A stretch of DNA of 64,000 nt from Paguma larvata (GCA_030068075.1 CM057826.1:61415312-61479311); one strand, 5' to 3'. Shown: positions 49,721 to 61,547, counted from the first letter of the stretch. Numbers and translations: made by a program. Notes: generated from the sequence alone by a model not told the origin.

Positions 49721-52652
49721 TCTTGTTTGGAAATAGAAGGGTTGACATTTTAGATTTCAAATCTAAAAAAGCCAAGGAATCGGCAAGGGAAGCTGGGATT
49801 GGAAGTGGAGACTTGTTAAACAATACTGATTTTTTTCTGTTTTTTTTTTGTACCCCAAAACTGCTACTTGTCTACTGCTCTGGGCCTCCGTAAGCACTGA
49901 AAGCTAGGCCTGTCTCCCTTGTTATTATAGCTCCAGAATTTTCCCTTCCCCTCGCCTAAATCCCTCAGTCTTGAGAGGTATAAGGAATCGGTGTCGCCCA
50001 GCACGGTCTTCTGGGACTGGGACGCAGTCAACTCTGCGCAAAGATGGAATGTTTACAAACGCCCTCATGCGTTCCATAAATATTTATCGAGTGTCTATTA
50101 TTGGCTAAGTACTTTTCGAAGTGCTGGGAATACAGAAGCAAAGAAAACAAACATTCTTATCCTCGCAGAGTTTATACTTCTGTGATAAATGATAGATACA
50201 TTTCACACGACACACTATAGACTCGCGGTGAGTCTCAGTTTCGTGGAAGAAAAATTAATGCTCTTGCCAGCAAAATCATAAACTAAGTCAAGATGAAAGA
50301 CAGCCTAATTCCAGAAAATTGTTTATACTGTGTAAACACGGAATCTATTTGAGTCACCTTAAAGAGTCTTCCTTAGACCATTTACAGAAAACACGAAGCC
50401 CAGGGGAGACGCTTTGGAGAGAAAACGCCCCGGCAGGATCTTACGGCTGTGAATCGATGCTCTGTGGAGACATGAAAACTGCCGATTTGTCTTTTGGGTC
50501 CATGTGACAACACATGATTGGAGAGGCCCAGAGAATACTTCACAACGGACTTCATGAGCTGAGGCCCATCTCCCAACCTACCTCTGCCATTGGTTACGTG
50601 ATTTCCGCTCCTCACGACATAATCGCCAGTCAGCCTTACCCCCCAGCTTCGGGTGTCCCGATTCTGTGAGAAGACCGCATGGACTACAGTAGGAGGAACC
50701 AGGAGTCAGACGGCCTGGCTCTGATTCTTGGCTCCGTTAGTACCCAGCTGTGGGAACTCAGTCAAGTGCCTTCACCTTTCTGACCTCCCTTCCTCACCCC
50801 CCTGACAGTGCAAACACTACTATTTAACCTCAAGGTTGTTGAGATTGAATGGGATCCCGGCCAAGAAATGTCAGGCAGGGAGGCAGAGATCAGGAAGTGT
50901 CACCTCACTTTCCATGTTGTCTTAGTAAATGCTGTTCGTCAAGTGTCGTTTGTTGGGTTTTGGCAGCTCGGCAAGCGGTTCGCCTTCTTGTGGCAGGAAC
51001 ATCCCAGATTTTTAGGCGGGAGTCTCCTGTTCTTCATTGACTAACTCTGCTGCTGTGGTAAGGCGGGCTGCCCCTCTGTAGCAGAAAGGATGGACGATGA
51101 CCTGAGGATGCTTCCTCCCTGAGGTCTGAATCTTAAGCAGAAGGACAGAGAGGCCGAAAGCGGTAGGCAGCCATCCATCCCATCAGCATCACCCTGACCG
51201 TCTGCCGTGAGACTTCATGTAACTCTTGCCCCCAGAGAACGTTTTGATCCCCATCCATTCCCAGGCTCGTTCTACCGCCTTCTCCTCTGTTCAGCGTTAA
51301 CTTCCCAGTGAATTTATTTTCATTTAGGTTAGCCGTAGTGAATTTCTGTTGCTTACAACAGGGAGCTCTATCTGAGGAGCAAAACAGAAAAAGCAAAAAA
51401 AACTCCAAAAACTCATGTTTCATGTTTTATTTGGATTCAAATCAATGAGAGACACGAGTTTTACTTGCCTGGCCAACGAGAAGGAATATTAGATAAAGGA
51501 AGTGCCTGAATTTTCCTAATTAACAGAAGAGCCTATACATATATCCTCGATAGTGGCGGATCCTCCCAATGACTTATTTCGCTTAAAGCCATCATTCCCT
51601 GTAACAAAACATTCGGTAGATTCCGCGAACAATGTAGCGTATGCATCTGCTTCCAGCGATCCTTAGAGTCGCCCCAGCCACCTCCACCCGGAATCCTTGG
51701 AACCAACGTTCACAATTTGGACCCTGGGATATAATAGATTGACTGCTTCTCTGAAGAGTGGAAGCTCCCACCCCAGCTTTTGGAGACTGAGTCGGAACCG
51801 AGGAGACTTCCCAGAGAAGACAACACTCAGTCTCATGGTAAAATAAAGGTAGGGATTGTCCAGATGAAGAAGGAGGGAAAGGTATGTTTGGCAGAGGGAA
51901 TGATGTGTGCGAAGACTTGGAGAAAGTGATGGACGGGGGAGAGAAGCGAAGAAAGGAGAGACGAAGTTGGAAGGTCGGAAGACATGGTAAGAGGGGCCAC
52001 CCCTGCTTTGGAAATCCAAAGCATTTTTAAGGTCAGGATGTTTTTGTTCAGAGGCTTATGGCGGGGGGGTCTCAAGGGTATCCAACAGGTCTTGTGTTTG
52101 TGAGGCGGAGACACAAGAGGTGGGAGCCCCCATATGTTTCAGTGGCTCCTGTTTGGAAGAGACAGGGAACTTTGTGAAGGGCTGAGAGAATGGCCGGTAA
52201 CCCTGCAGCCAGAATCCTGGGGGACCTTCAGAACAGGTTTCCCTTCCGGACCGCCCATACGCTGGGTAGCCCCAGTCTTCCGCCACCCACCTCTCTGAAA
52301 CTCTTGTGTTGCGGACTGTGTACTTGGCATCTCCACCGGGTCACACAGTGGTGTCCTTTCTTAAATTCATCGTCTTCCTTCAAAATTTGCTGCTCTTCTT
52401 GTGATCCCTCTCTTGGTGGAAGACTCCTCTGCCCTCCCAGGCACCACAACAGAAACCTATGCATTACCTGATGTCTTTTCTCACCTCCCCCCCACCGTGT
52501 TCAAAGTCACAGACCTCTGCCCATTCTTCTGGGGTTCATGGAGACATCTGCCCCCTTCTCTCTACTTCTACAAATGCTCTTGTCATTCAGGTCTCACCAT
52601 CTCTCACACGGTTACCACGGCCAGCCTCTCAATCATCATCCTCGAGTATGCC
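49721..52652. other. Intergenic, no supported gene
   Basis: A MIR lies at 50695-50860. An unnamed old-repeat trace appears at 50065-50180 (AAATATTTATCGAGTGTCTA) and 51840-51990. The rest has short frames without recognisable products. Confidence 0.45.
50695..50860 (+). repeat. MIR SINE relic
   Basis: GGAGTCAGACGGCCTGGCTC and TCAAGTGCCTTCACCTTTCT are MIR core blocks. Confidence 0.75.
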
Positions 52653-52666
52653 TGGGATACCAGTTT

Positions 52667-52863
52667 GTTGTTGTTGTTTTTTGTTTTGTTTTTTTTTTGA
52701 AATTTAGAAACAAATTTTATTTAAGATCTGAAATACAATTCCTAAAATATCAACTTCTCCAGAAAACCGTGGCTACACAATAATGCATTGCCTCTATCAT
52801 GTTAGAACGTGCATTAGACTCAAATACAAAAACCATGAAACAAATCACCATCCTTCAACAATT
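52667..52863 (-). pseudogene. 5'-truncated retrocopy of an mRNA 3' end
   Basis: On the minus strand a unique sequence of about 165 bases ends in AATAAA (52716-52721), then about 17 bases later in an A-rich tail with CAA units (52667-52699). The 14-base direct repeat TGGGATACCAGTTT flanks the whole at 52653-52666 and 52864-52877. A polyadenylation signal, A-tail and target duplication are the three marks of L1-driven retroposition of an mRNA. The insert is not SINE, L1 or LTR sequence. The parent gene is not recognised; only 3'UTR seems copied, so it encodes nothing. Confidence 0.8.
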
Positions 52864-53045
52864 TGGGATACCAGTTTTTAAGACGTGGGTTGCGTAGCTT
52901 GAATCGTCAGAGCCGCCTTGTGAAGCGGGATTAGCAGGGATGAGCAGAATCTTCATTGTTCCCTCCATGGTGCTACCCGAGGCTACCAGATATCACAGTG
53001 ATTATTACTCACCCTTTGTCCCTTAAAAAAAATCTATTACTTCCT

Positions 53046-53257
53046 GGGGAGCCTGGGTGGCTTAGTCCGTTAAGTGTCCGACTTCAGCTCAGGTCATGAT
53101 CTCATGGTTTCTGGACTGGAGCCCCACGTCGCGCTCTGTGCTGACAGCTCGGAGCCTGGAGCCTGCTTCGGATTCTGTGTCTCCCTCTCTCTCTGGGCCT
53201 CCTCCACTCACACTCTGTGCGTGTCTCTCTCAAAAATAAACATTAAAAACATTTTTT
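53046..53257 (+). mobile_element. Feliform SINE with 15-bp target duplication
   Basis: Starts GGGAGCCTGGGTGGCTTAGT. AATC.ATTACTTCCT flanks it at 53031-53045 and 53258-53272 with one difference. Confidence 0.97.
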
Positions 53258-53272
53258 AATCCATTACTTCCT

Positions 53273-54280
53273 TATATATTATTTTATTAGGCCTTATATT
53301 TCTTTAGGCATCACCCTGTCGGATTTAATTCTAGCAAAAGGAATTTTATCTGCAGCCTTGCAAAGGAATCCCTCCTAATTAAAGGTAAAGGAACAACAGC
53401 AAAAGCTGGCCACAGCTCTACTCAACGGAAGAAATCCCAAACAACACGGCCTTTTGGGAAACACGTTTAGATGAAAGTGGAGGAAGGAAATATTTCCAAG
53501 ACTCTAACTCAAGGTTCTGTTTAGTAACCACACAAGGGGATTCAAGTATCAATAAAAATCTCTTCGGCGATACCCAAGCTCATGGTCTTCCCGGGTAATA
53601 CACCTTTATTCACACAAGGCCTTTTGTAATGATTGGCCATCATAGGGAAACGCTGTTGCAATAGGCCTCTGTCATTCCCGGATGGTTTATAAGCTGCCTT
53701 TTCCTTTGCCAGATGTCATTTTTGTTTTAAAGCCAGACTGAGCAGGATAACTAGAACACAGCGGCAAAGCCATAGATCACTGAGATCTGCTTGGGTCAAA
53801 TTGTTGCAAAGGACAGCCAATGCTGAATCAACGACATCGCTGAGTCAAAGCAGTATAAAAATGCTCTTTTGTATTTGCTGTCGTGTCCGTGCTCAGGTGG
53901 GCTGAAATGAAACACACATCAGAAGAATGGCAGAGTAGGAAAGAAACCGATGTCTTTAGCGCCATCTATGGGCCAGCTCTGGTGGAAGTTTTACTGTCTT
54001 GATTCTCAATAAGAAACCGAAAGATCAGTACTGTTTGTCAGTTTGCCTCCGATCACATACCGATAAGAGACAGGTCTGGGCGTCACGCTAATTCTATCTG
54101 ATTGAAAAGAGTGGGCTCTTTCTGTATTTCTTCATATTTATGTGTTCCTTCATTCCATAATGATTTATCAAAACCTTACCATGGGCCAGGCCTCCGTCTC
54201 CCCCCTCCCCACAGTTTTTAAATAACCGAGGATTTATTTAAAATGTACAACTATAACTTGCCATGAAAGAAAGAAAAAAA
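53273..54280. other. Repeat-poor intergenic
   Basis: No gene. 53330-53860 is free of recognised repeats and is discussed as a possible enhancer. Confidence 0.45.
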
Positions 54281-54292
54281 GAGGAAATAAGA

Positions 54293-54500
54293 GGGCGCCC
54301 GGGGGGCTCAGTCGGTTAAGCGTCTAACTCTTGATCTCAGCTCAAGTTGTGATCTCATGGTTCCTGAGTTCGAGCCCTGTGTCAGGCTCTGCGCTGACGC
54401 CGTAGCCTGCTTGGGATTCTCTCTTTCCTTCTCTTTCTCTCTGGCCCTCACCTGCTCAGGTTCTTCCTCAAAATAAATAAACTTAAAAAAAAAAAAAAAG
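54293..54500 (+). mobile_element. Feliform SINE with 12-bp target duplication
   Basis: Starts GGCGCCCGGGGGGCTCAGTC. GAGGAAATAAGA flanks it at 54281-54292 and 54501-54512. Confidence 0.97.
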
Positions 54501-54949
54501 GAGGAAATAAGAATACAGGCTGGGAACAACCTTTTTAGTCGATTATATTATCATTCAAAAGATTTGCTGCCTTCCCCTGGTAAAGATTCTCTTCTCCAGC
54601 TCATCGACTTCAGGCTTGTCCATAGGACTCACGGTGCCTTCCATGCAGGAGCGTTAGGCGTCCGCGCCCTGCTGCACGTGTGTCCATATGACTTGGACCG
54701 GTAGAACGGGGCCGGAAGTGACATGCAGTTTTGTCAGACAGATTCCTTACGTCCCGCTCATGGTTAATCATCTCTCTTCTCTTTTCCCGAAGAATGGCAG
54801 TGTCCCGGGTAGAAGCTGGCCATCAGTCTGTCCCAGAGTGAAGCCATGGTGGATCGAGCTGACTCCCGACGGACATGCTGTGGCTATAAGGCCCCGAGAT
54901 CTGGGGGAGATCTGTTAGTGCAGCACAGCACAACCTCGCCTAACTCCCA
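54501..54949. other. Intergenic, no gene
   Basis: No recognised element; a 76-codon frame at 54688-54918 has no recognised product. Confidence 0.4.
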
Positions 54950-55280
54950 CGCCTTCTTAACAGAGTGCGGGTCAGCGAAAGCTCCTTCCAGGAGGTGACC
55001 TGGGAGCCGAGCCCTGAATGAACGATTCTGCTAGGTAAAGAGCAGGACGGGAGGGCTTTCCAGAAAGGACAAGATGGCCAGGGCACGTGCCTTGAGGTGA
55101 GAAAGAACTTGGCGCGTTTGAGGAAACAAGGCCCGAGCATCCGGGGTGGACGAGGGCGGTGGGGGATGAAGTTGGAGGGATGTCTGGGCCCGAGCAGAAG
55201 GACCTCAAGAGGCGAGTGAGTAGGTTGGATTTCATTCCATGTGTGACAGGAAGCCGCTGAAGGACTCCCAGCAGTGGGAT
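54950..55280 (+). repeat. Unnamed old dispersed repeat
   Basis: CTTCCAGGAGGTGACCTGGG, GTGCCTTGAGGTGAGAAAGA and GTTGGATTTCATTCCATGTG are the same family as the elements near 7150, 35200 and 62200. The AT-rich minisatellite begins at its 3' end. Confidence 0.5.
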
Positions 55281-55296
55281 GAAGTGATCAGATTCA

Positions 55297-56358
55297 AGTG
55301 TATACAAATATATACATATATGCAGATTCAAATATATACATATATGTGTGTCATATGTATGTGTATATATTTACACGTATGTGTGTATATATTTACATAT
55401 ATGATATATTATATGCGTATATGATATATTATGTGTGTACATGTCATATATACTTACACATGTGTGTATGTTTACATGTATGATATATTATATGTGTATA
55501 TGATATATATCATGTATGTACATGTCATGTATGTATATATTTACACATATGTGTGTACATAAATGATATATTATGTGTATGTGATATATTATGTGTGTGC
55601 ATGTCATGTATACTTACACATATATGTGTGTATATGTTTACATATATGATATATTATATGTGTATATGATACATCATATATCATGTATGTACATGTCATA
55701 TATGTATATTTACACATATATGCATGTATACATATATGATATATATTATATGTGTATATGATATGTGTGTACATGTCATATATACTTACACATATATGTG
55801 TGTATGTTTACATATATGACATATTATATGTGTATATGATATATCATATACCATGTATGTACATGTCATATATGTATATATTTACACATATGTGTATACA
55901 CATATGATATATTATATGTGTGTGAAATATTATATATGTGTGTGCCATATATGTATATATTTACACGCGTGTATATATTTACATATATGATATATTATAT
56001 ATGTGTATTATGTACATGTGTATATATCAGATATATGTATGATACAAAGGATGTATAGAAAAATAGAGTTGAATATATATATTCAATATAAATTATATGT
56101 ATGTATATTATATAAAAGATAGACATCATTTACATATACATGTAAAGTGTATCAGAAGTGATCAGATTCAACTGTTTACATATATATTTTTACATATATA
56201 TGATATATGTATATGTCACATATATATCATATATATGTGTATGATGCAAAAGATGTATGGAAAAATAAAGTTGAATATATATATTCACTATATATATGTA
56301 TATGATATAAAGGATATGTATCCTTTACATAAACATATATATCATATACATATTGAAG
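55297..56358. repeat. AT-rich minisatellite with dimeric higher-order units
   Basis: About 1.06 kb of TATATG-rich sequence. From 55451 to 55951 units alternate between type B (starting TACTTACACAT: 55451, 55611 and 55783) and type A (starting TGTATAT: 55532, 55703 and 55873), each ending at CATGTCATA, CATGTCATGTA or a variant. B is 81-92 bases and A is 79-80 bases, giving dimers of about 160-172 bases. The last third is less regular and includes copies of flanking sequence. Confidence 0.9.
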
Positions 56359-56465
56359 GATGTATAGAAAAATAAAGTTGAGTCCCTACCCCACACTATG
56401 TACAACAGCAGATTCTAGACGGATTAAAGACCTAAATGTGAAGCATAAAACTATACGACTGAAGA
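56359..56465 (+). mobile_element. L1 ORF2 fragment
   Basis: GAAAAATAAAGTTGAGTCCC, then GGATTAAAGACCTAAATGTG and AAAACTATACGACTGAAGAA, is ORF2 sequence from the 3' half of L1, bordering the minisatellite. Confidence 0.7.
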
Positions 56466-56779
56466 ATTAGTTTTCCTGCGACTTAGGTGAGTCAGTTTTA
56501 AATGAACTCTAGTGAGGGCCGTTACATACAGTCGTGTAGTCTGTGCGCTGTGCAAGTATGTCCCTCGCTCAAGAGAATGAGGAGGAGCTAGAATCCAGCA
56601 GCGCCTCTGCTTAACACCAGCTGGCCAGGGGTTCCTCCAATCACAGGTAGGAGTGGCTTTTTGCAACTCATTTGCCACAGAGGGTGACTTTTTATAATTC
56701 CTATGGAGGCACCGTATGTGCCAGCTGGAGTCCTGATCGGCCTCATCATATTCTTCTAACTCACCTGTCAACTCAAAGG

Positions 56780-57390
56780 TATTTTTGCAGCCTGTGCGTT
56801 CAGTTAAGTCCTAAGGCTATTCACTCGCCCTTACCTCTGCCCTGCACGCTCCTCCCCTGACCTCTGCATGGCTCCTCCTTCTCTCCCTTCATTCAGGTCT
56901 CTGCTCCATCACCTCCAAAAAGAAGCCTTCCCTGAACATCCCCTCTGAATTACTGCCCCATCCTCATCTCACTTTGTCCTCTTTTTTTTTTTTTTTAATG
57001 TTTATTTACTTTGGAGAGCGCGAATGAGCGTGGGAGGGACAGAGAGTGAGAGAGAAGAGAGAAGCCGAAGCAGGCTCCATGCCATCAGCGCAGAGACCAA
57101 CGCGGGGCTCGAACCCACGAACCGTGAGACCATGACCTGAGCCGAAATCAAGGAGTCGGTCGCTTAACCGCCTGAGCCACCCATGCACCCCTCACCTTGC
57201 TTTGTCCTCTTAACCAGCTCTCTTCATTCCACTGTTCGCTTCCTGAAATCCCGCATGTATTGGCTCAGTGCCCAACTCCCCACCCCCCCGTGGGAAAGTA
57301 ACTTCACAGAGGGAGGGACTCGGTGTCACGGGTGCCTGTCCAGCCCCGGCACAGAGCAGGTGCTCGGTCGCTATGTGTCGGGCTAATGAG
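56780..57390 (+). mobile_element. L2 LINE relic, split by a SINE
   Basis: CATTCAGGTCTCTGCTCCAT, AAAGAAGCCTTCCCTGAACA and, after the SINE, CCCGGCACAGAGCAGGTGCT follow the L2 3' end order. Confidence 0.7.
56984..57190 (-). mobile_element. Feliform SINE
   Basis: Reverse copy ending GAGCCACCCATGCACCCC. CTTTGTCCTCTT at 56972-56983 recurs at 57200-57211. Confidence 0.95.
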
Positions 57391-58005
57391 TGGATTGGTT
57401 CTAAATAGTAGCAGGATATGGCTTCTTCCCAGAAGAGTTAAAGACATGGAACAGCACGTACTTCACCGGAGCAAAGAGAATGTGAGGTGTTATTGCTTCC
57501 TCATTTCTGCCCTATTATGTTAAGATTAATTTGACTAATGAAGCAGTCCCTGAAAACGCATAATGGAGTGAGTCAGCTTTCTCAGATCATAATCAACATT
57601 ATGTTTAGCCTCCGGGACCTATTTAAAGGCATAATTGGCTTCTGAGCGATATTTAGTATTGCTTTATTTTTAAACAAAGGGCCGATTCATGATGTGTTTT
57701 TCAGATGCTTTGTATGTGAGACCCGCTGGGCTTTCACCCCCAAACGGGAATGCTCTTGGGATTATTGTCTGCGTATTTGAGGAGCAAGAGTCTAAGGTCT
57801 GTTTACCTGCTGATCACAACCCAGCCTTACTAATGGGGGGTTGGGGACAGCAGGTCAAGTCTACAGCTGCCACTTAGATCCTGAGTCTCAAACATGGAGG
57901 GGCCGCTTTGGATCTAATGAAGGATAATTTTGTTGGTTCTTTGGTGCCTGGTCCATCCTGTTAACGGCAACCGCTTCCATCCCTGGCTGCACATTGAAGC
58001 TTTAA
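57391..58005. other. Repeat-poor AT-rich intergenic
   Basis: No gene. 57500-57690 is the most enhancer-like AT-rich stretch in the window; see findings. Confidence 0.45.
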
Positions 58006-58020
58006 AAATCCAGATTTCAG

Positions 58021-58240
58021 GGGCGCCTGGGTGGCTCGGTCAGCTAAGCATCCAACTTCAGCGCAGATCTCGGGGTCCGTGGGTTCGAGCCCTGCGTCGG
58101 GCTCTGTGCTGACAGCTCAGAGCCTGGAGCCTGCTTTGGATTCTGGGTCTCCCTCTCTCTCTGCTCCTCCCTAGCCCACGCTCTCTCTGTCTGTCTCTCT
58201 CTCAAAAATAAATACACATTAAAAAATTGTTTTTAAAAAC
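58021..58240 (+). mobile_element. Feliform SINE with target duplication
   Basis: Starts GGGCGCCTGGGTGGCTCGGT. TCCAGATTTCAG before it matches TCCGGATTTCAG at 58241-58252 with one difference. Confidence 0.97.
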
Positions 58241-58584
58241 TCCGGATTTCAGGTCCCACCTTGTAAGATTCTGATGTCATTGGTCTGAGGAATAGGGGGA
58301 AAAAAATGAGAAGCTTCCAAAGCTCCCAGGTGATTTTAGGCTGGAGCCAGGGTTGAAAGTCATTGTTTTAAAAGGTCCCTCCTGGGACCTGGGCAGAAGG
58401 GCCTGAAATCTCACTGCTGCCTGTACTCTGCCTGGAGAAATACCCTTGGTTCCCCCTTTGTCCACTTTGCTACTCGGGATTCTCTGCTTTGCTGGCCCTG
58501 CTGGCCCCGGACCTTCAGCCCTGACCCCGCCCTCCCTGACCGCTTCAGCAAAGGAACCCCATGAGGATACTCCCTCCAGCTTTG

Positions 58585-58814
58585 TTTTTTCTTCTTCTTC
58601 TTCTAATGTTTTATTTATTTTGAGAGCGAGCCCACAAGTAGGGAAGGGGCAGAGAGAGAGAAAGGGAGATGAAGAATCCCAAGCAAGTCCTGGGCTGTCA
58701 GCCCAGAGCCCGATGAGGGGCTCAAACCCACGAACCATGCGCGAACCACGAGCCGCGAACCTGAGCCGAAACCTAGAGTCAGACGCCCAACCCCCTGAGC
58801 CACCCCGGAGCCCC
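58585..58814 (-). mobile_element. Feliform SINE with 16-bp target duplication
   Basis: Reverse copy. ACTCCCTCC.GCTTTG flanks it at 58569-58584 and 58815-58830. GCGAACCACGAGCCGCGAAC shows a small internal duplication of the CACGAAC block. Confidence 0.95.
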
Positions 58815-58969
58815 ACTCCCTCCGGCTTTGACCTCAACCCCTCTCCCAGGCAGAACTCCTGCGTGTCACCTAGCTACACACCCCCGCCTGGGTGGGAGGG
58901 GGCTGTGCCTGCCCCTTCTCCACCCAGCCCTGCCCTGTGCGGTCTACCACCAGGCCTGCTCCAGGCACG

Positions 58970-59330
58970 GCATTGCCCGCATGAGCTACAGCTTTCCCGT
59001 CCGCACCCAACGGGTTGGGCCTCTGTGCACGTACCATCCCCTCTGCAAAGAACAGCCTTCCGAGCCTCTTTACCTCACCTCCTCTTTCTTGTCGTTTAAG
59101 CCCTGGGTCAGCTATCACCTCTGTGTGGAGCCCTTCACTGATATATATACCCAGAGCAGGCCAGTGATGCCTCCCCCTGGGCTCCAGGGCTGCTGCTTAG
59201 ACCACCTGGCCCTGCCTGCCAGTGCTCACTGCCTCACTGGACCCCAGGCGTCTCATCGACAACCCTGTCTAACTCGCCTCGGTGCCCAGAGCACCCCCGC
59301 CCCCCGGGCCGTGACCCCACGCAGCGTCAG
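58970..59330 (+). repeat. Possible L2 LINE relic
   Basis: TATCACCTCTGTGTGGAGCC and the CT-rich lead-in resemble L2 3' sequence; weak match. Confidence 0.4.
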
Positions 59331-59595
59331 AGAATGGGGGAAGCGAGCCAATACACAAATGGGGCGTCGGGAGAACTAGAAGATTTGGCGTGCTTTACGG
59401 GTGAATCTGTGTGTGGGCCACCAGCAGTAATCGATCATTGTTTTGTTTGTTTCTTTGAAAACTGGAATCAGAATGCAGACTTAGTACCAGAAAGCTCTGT
59501 GTGCGAGGAGCAAACGAGCGAACAGAGGCCTTAATCCAGCCCCCCGGATGTCTGTTGATTGTCTTACCTTGTATTTAAATAACAACTTAGTTGTC

Positions 59596-60454
59596 ATCCA
59601 GATGGCCAACAGACACATGAAAAGATGCTCAACATCACTCCTCATCAGGGAAACACAAATCAAAACCACACTGAGATACCACCTCCCACCTGTCAGAATG
59701 GCTGAAATTAACAACTCAGGCAACAACAGATGTTGGCGAGGATCCGGAGAAATGGGATCTCTTTCGCACTGCTGGTGGGAATGCAAACTGGTGCAGCCAC
59801 TCTGGAAAACAGTATGGAGGTTCCTCAAAAAATTAAAAATAGAACTACCCTGCAACCCAGCAATTGCACTGCTAGGTATTTATTCAAAGGATACGAAAAT
59901 GTTGATTCAAAGGGGCACGTGTACCCCAATATTTATAGCAGCGCTATCGACAAGAGCCAAAGTATGGAAAGAGCCCAAATGCCCATCAGCTGATGAATGG
60001 ATAAAAAGGATGTGGTTTATGTATAGAATGGAAGTCTACTTGGCAATGGAAAAGAATGAAATCTTGCCACTTGGATGGAGCTAGCGTGCATTAGGCTCAG
60101 GGAAATAAATTAGTCAGAAAAAAAATAAGTATCCTATGATTTCGCTCATGTGTGGAATTCAAGCAATAAAACAGATGAACATAGGGGAAGGGAAGGAAAA
60201 ATAAGATCAAAACAGAGAAAGAGACAAACCATAAGAGACTCTTAAATACAGAGAACAAACGGAGGGTTGCTGGACAGGAGGGAGGTGGGGGGAAGGGCTA
60301 AAGGGGCGACGGGTCCTAAGGAGGGCACTTGTGATGAGCAGTGGGTGTGATATGTAAGTGATGAATCACTAAATTCTACTCCTGAAACCATTATCACGGT
60401 ATACGTTCACTTGGATTTAAAGAAAATCTTAAAAAAAACTAAAAATAAATAAAC
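59596..60454 (+). mobile_element. 5'-truncated L1 with target-site duplication
   Basis: Only the last 859 bases of an L1 are present: the ORF2 C-terminal end (residues such as [15 protein letters not shown] near 59781-59825, in a frame that ends at 60084), the 3'UTR with its G-rich block (GAGGGAGGTGGGGGGAAGGG near 60278) and an A-rich tail. AA.AACTTAGTTGTC flanks it at 59581-59595 and 60455-60469 with one difference. The ORF2 frame is nearly open, so it is younger than the other L1 copies here, but without a promoter, ORF1 or reverse transcriptase it is inert. Confidence 0.95.
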
Positions 60455-60469
60455 AATAACTTAGTTGTC

Positions 60470-61349
60470 GACGTTCAACGATTAAGAACTTCTACAGTTT
60501 TTGCAGATTTTTGGCTTCTCAGACAGGGAGGCCCCACGAAGCCTATATTTCCACGGCAACGATTTGCTGGACCCGGCGGACTCTGCCCCGTTCCCTTGGC
60601 TCGGCTCCGGGCTCTCCGTGGCTCTCACGGCCCAGCTGACCCCAGAGGGCCTTTGAGCTCCAACCTTTGGTGTCGATTAGCCTCCTGCATGGCGACTGGC
60701 ACGTGCTCCACTGAGGGCTGTCCTGTTAAGCACACCTAACCTAGAGTCACAGCAGCTGTGTGGCGTTGGGCGTGTCACTTCACAACTCGGAGCTCCTTCT
60801 CTGCCTTCCGGCAGCTCACAGACAAGAAGAGGAAACAGGCCGTGATCCCAGAAATAGATGTGACGAAAAATGAATACTTTAACGATATTAAAACCAAAGC
60901 GCGATGGATGCCGAAGATTAACCCCAAAGCTCCCGATGGAAAGTACAATCAAATGCCTGGCAGATGAAGGGAAGCTTCCTGGAGGAGGTGTCTTTTGAGC
61001 GGGGCTTTGAAGGGTGTGTATCAGTGCGTCTAAGAGCCAAGACTCTTCAGGAGAAAGGCATTCCAGCCAAAGTGTGTGCAAGGACAAGATGAGGAAAACA
61101 GCTTTGTGCGTTCTGGAAACGGCGAGCTGTTAGATATGCCTGCGGCAGGTGTAAGGCGGGAGGTTGAGGTCAGTGTCGAAAAGCCTGGAATGCCACACTA
61201 AGGAGGTTGGACTTTATCTAGAGGGCAAGAACAGCCTTTTGGTCACAGCAGACCGTGAGCTTCATGTCTTGGAAATATCACTCTGGAAGCGGAGCCTTTG
61301 GGTCAAAGCACGCTGAGAACTAAATTAAAAAAAAAAAATCCGTTCTTAT
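60470..61349. other. Intergenic with MIR and old repeat
   Basis: A MIR core lies at 60725-60810 (GCAGCTGTGTGGCGTTGGGC). From 60960 to 61320 the unnamed old dispersed repeat recurs (AAGCTTCCTGGAGGAGGTGT, GGAGGTTGGACTTTATCTAG). A 69-codon frame between them has no recognised product. Confidence 0.55.
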
Positions 61350-61547
61350 ATCCATAAGAAGTTAATCCTACGAACGTTCAGAGCAACTTTCTTCTTAACC
61401 CTAAACTGGAAACGTTGTGAATGTCCATTCCTCCCAAATTGGGGTAAATTCTTAGAAAACAGAATTCTACACAATGAGAAAAAACAAGCTACGACTAAAT
61501 CCAGCAACGCGGATAAGTCTCAAAAACATATTGAATGAAAGAAGCCA

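Noticed and set aside
55297..56358. Possible CRISPR array
   Set aside because: This is an AT-rich vertebrate minisatellite with no unique spacers and no cas genes.
59548..60084. 178-codon frame as a host gene
   Set aside because: It is the C-terminal end of L1 ORF2 in a 5'-truncated copy with target duplications.
60758..60967. 69-codon plus frame with a charged C-terminal half
   Set aside because: It starts in a MIR and runs into an old repeat; no protein family fits.
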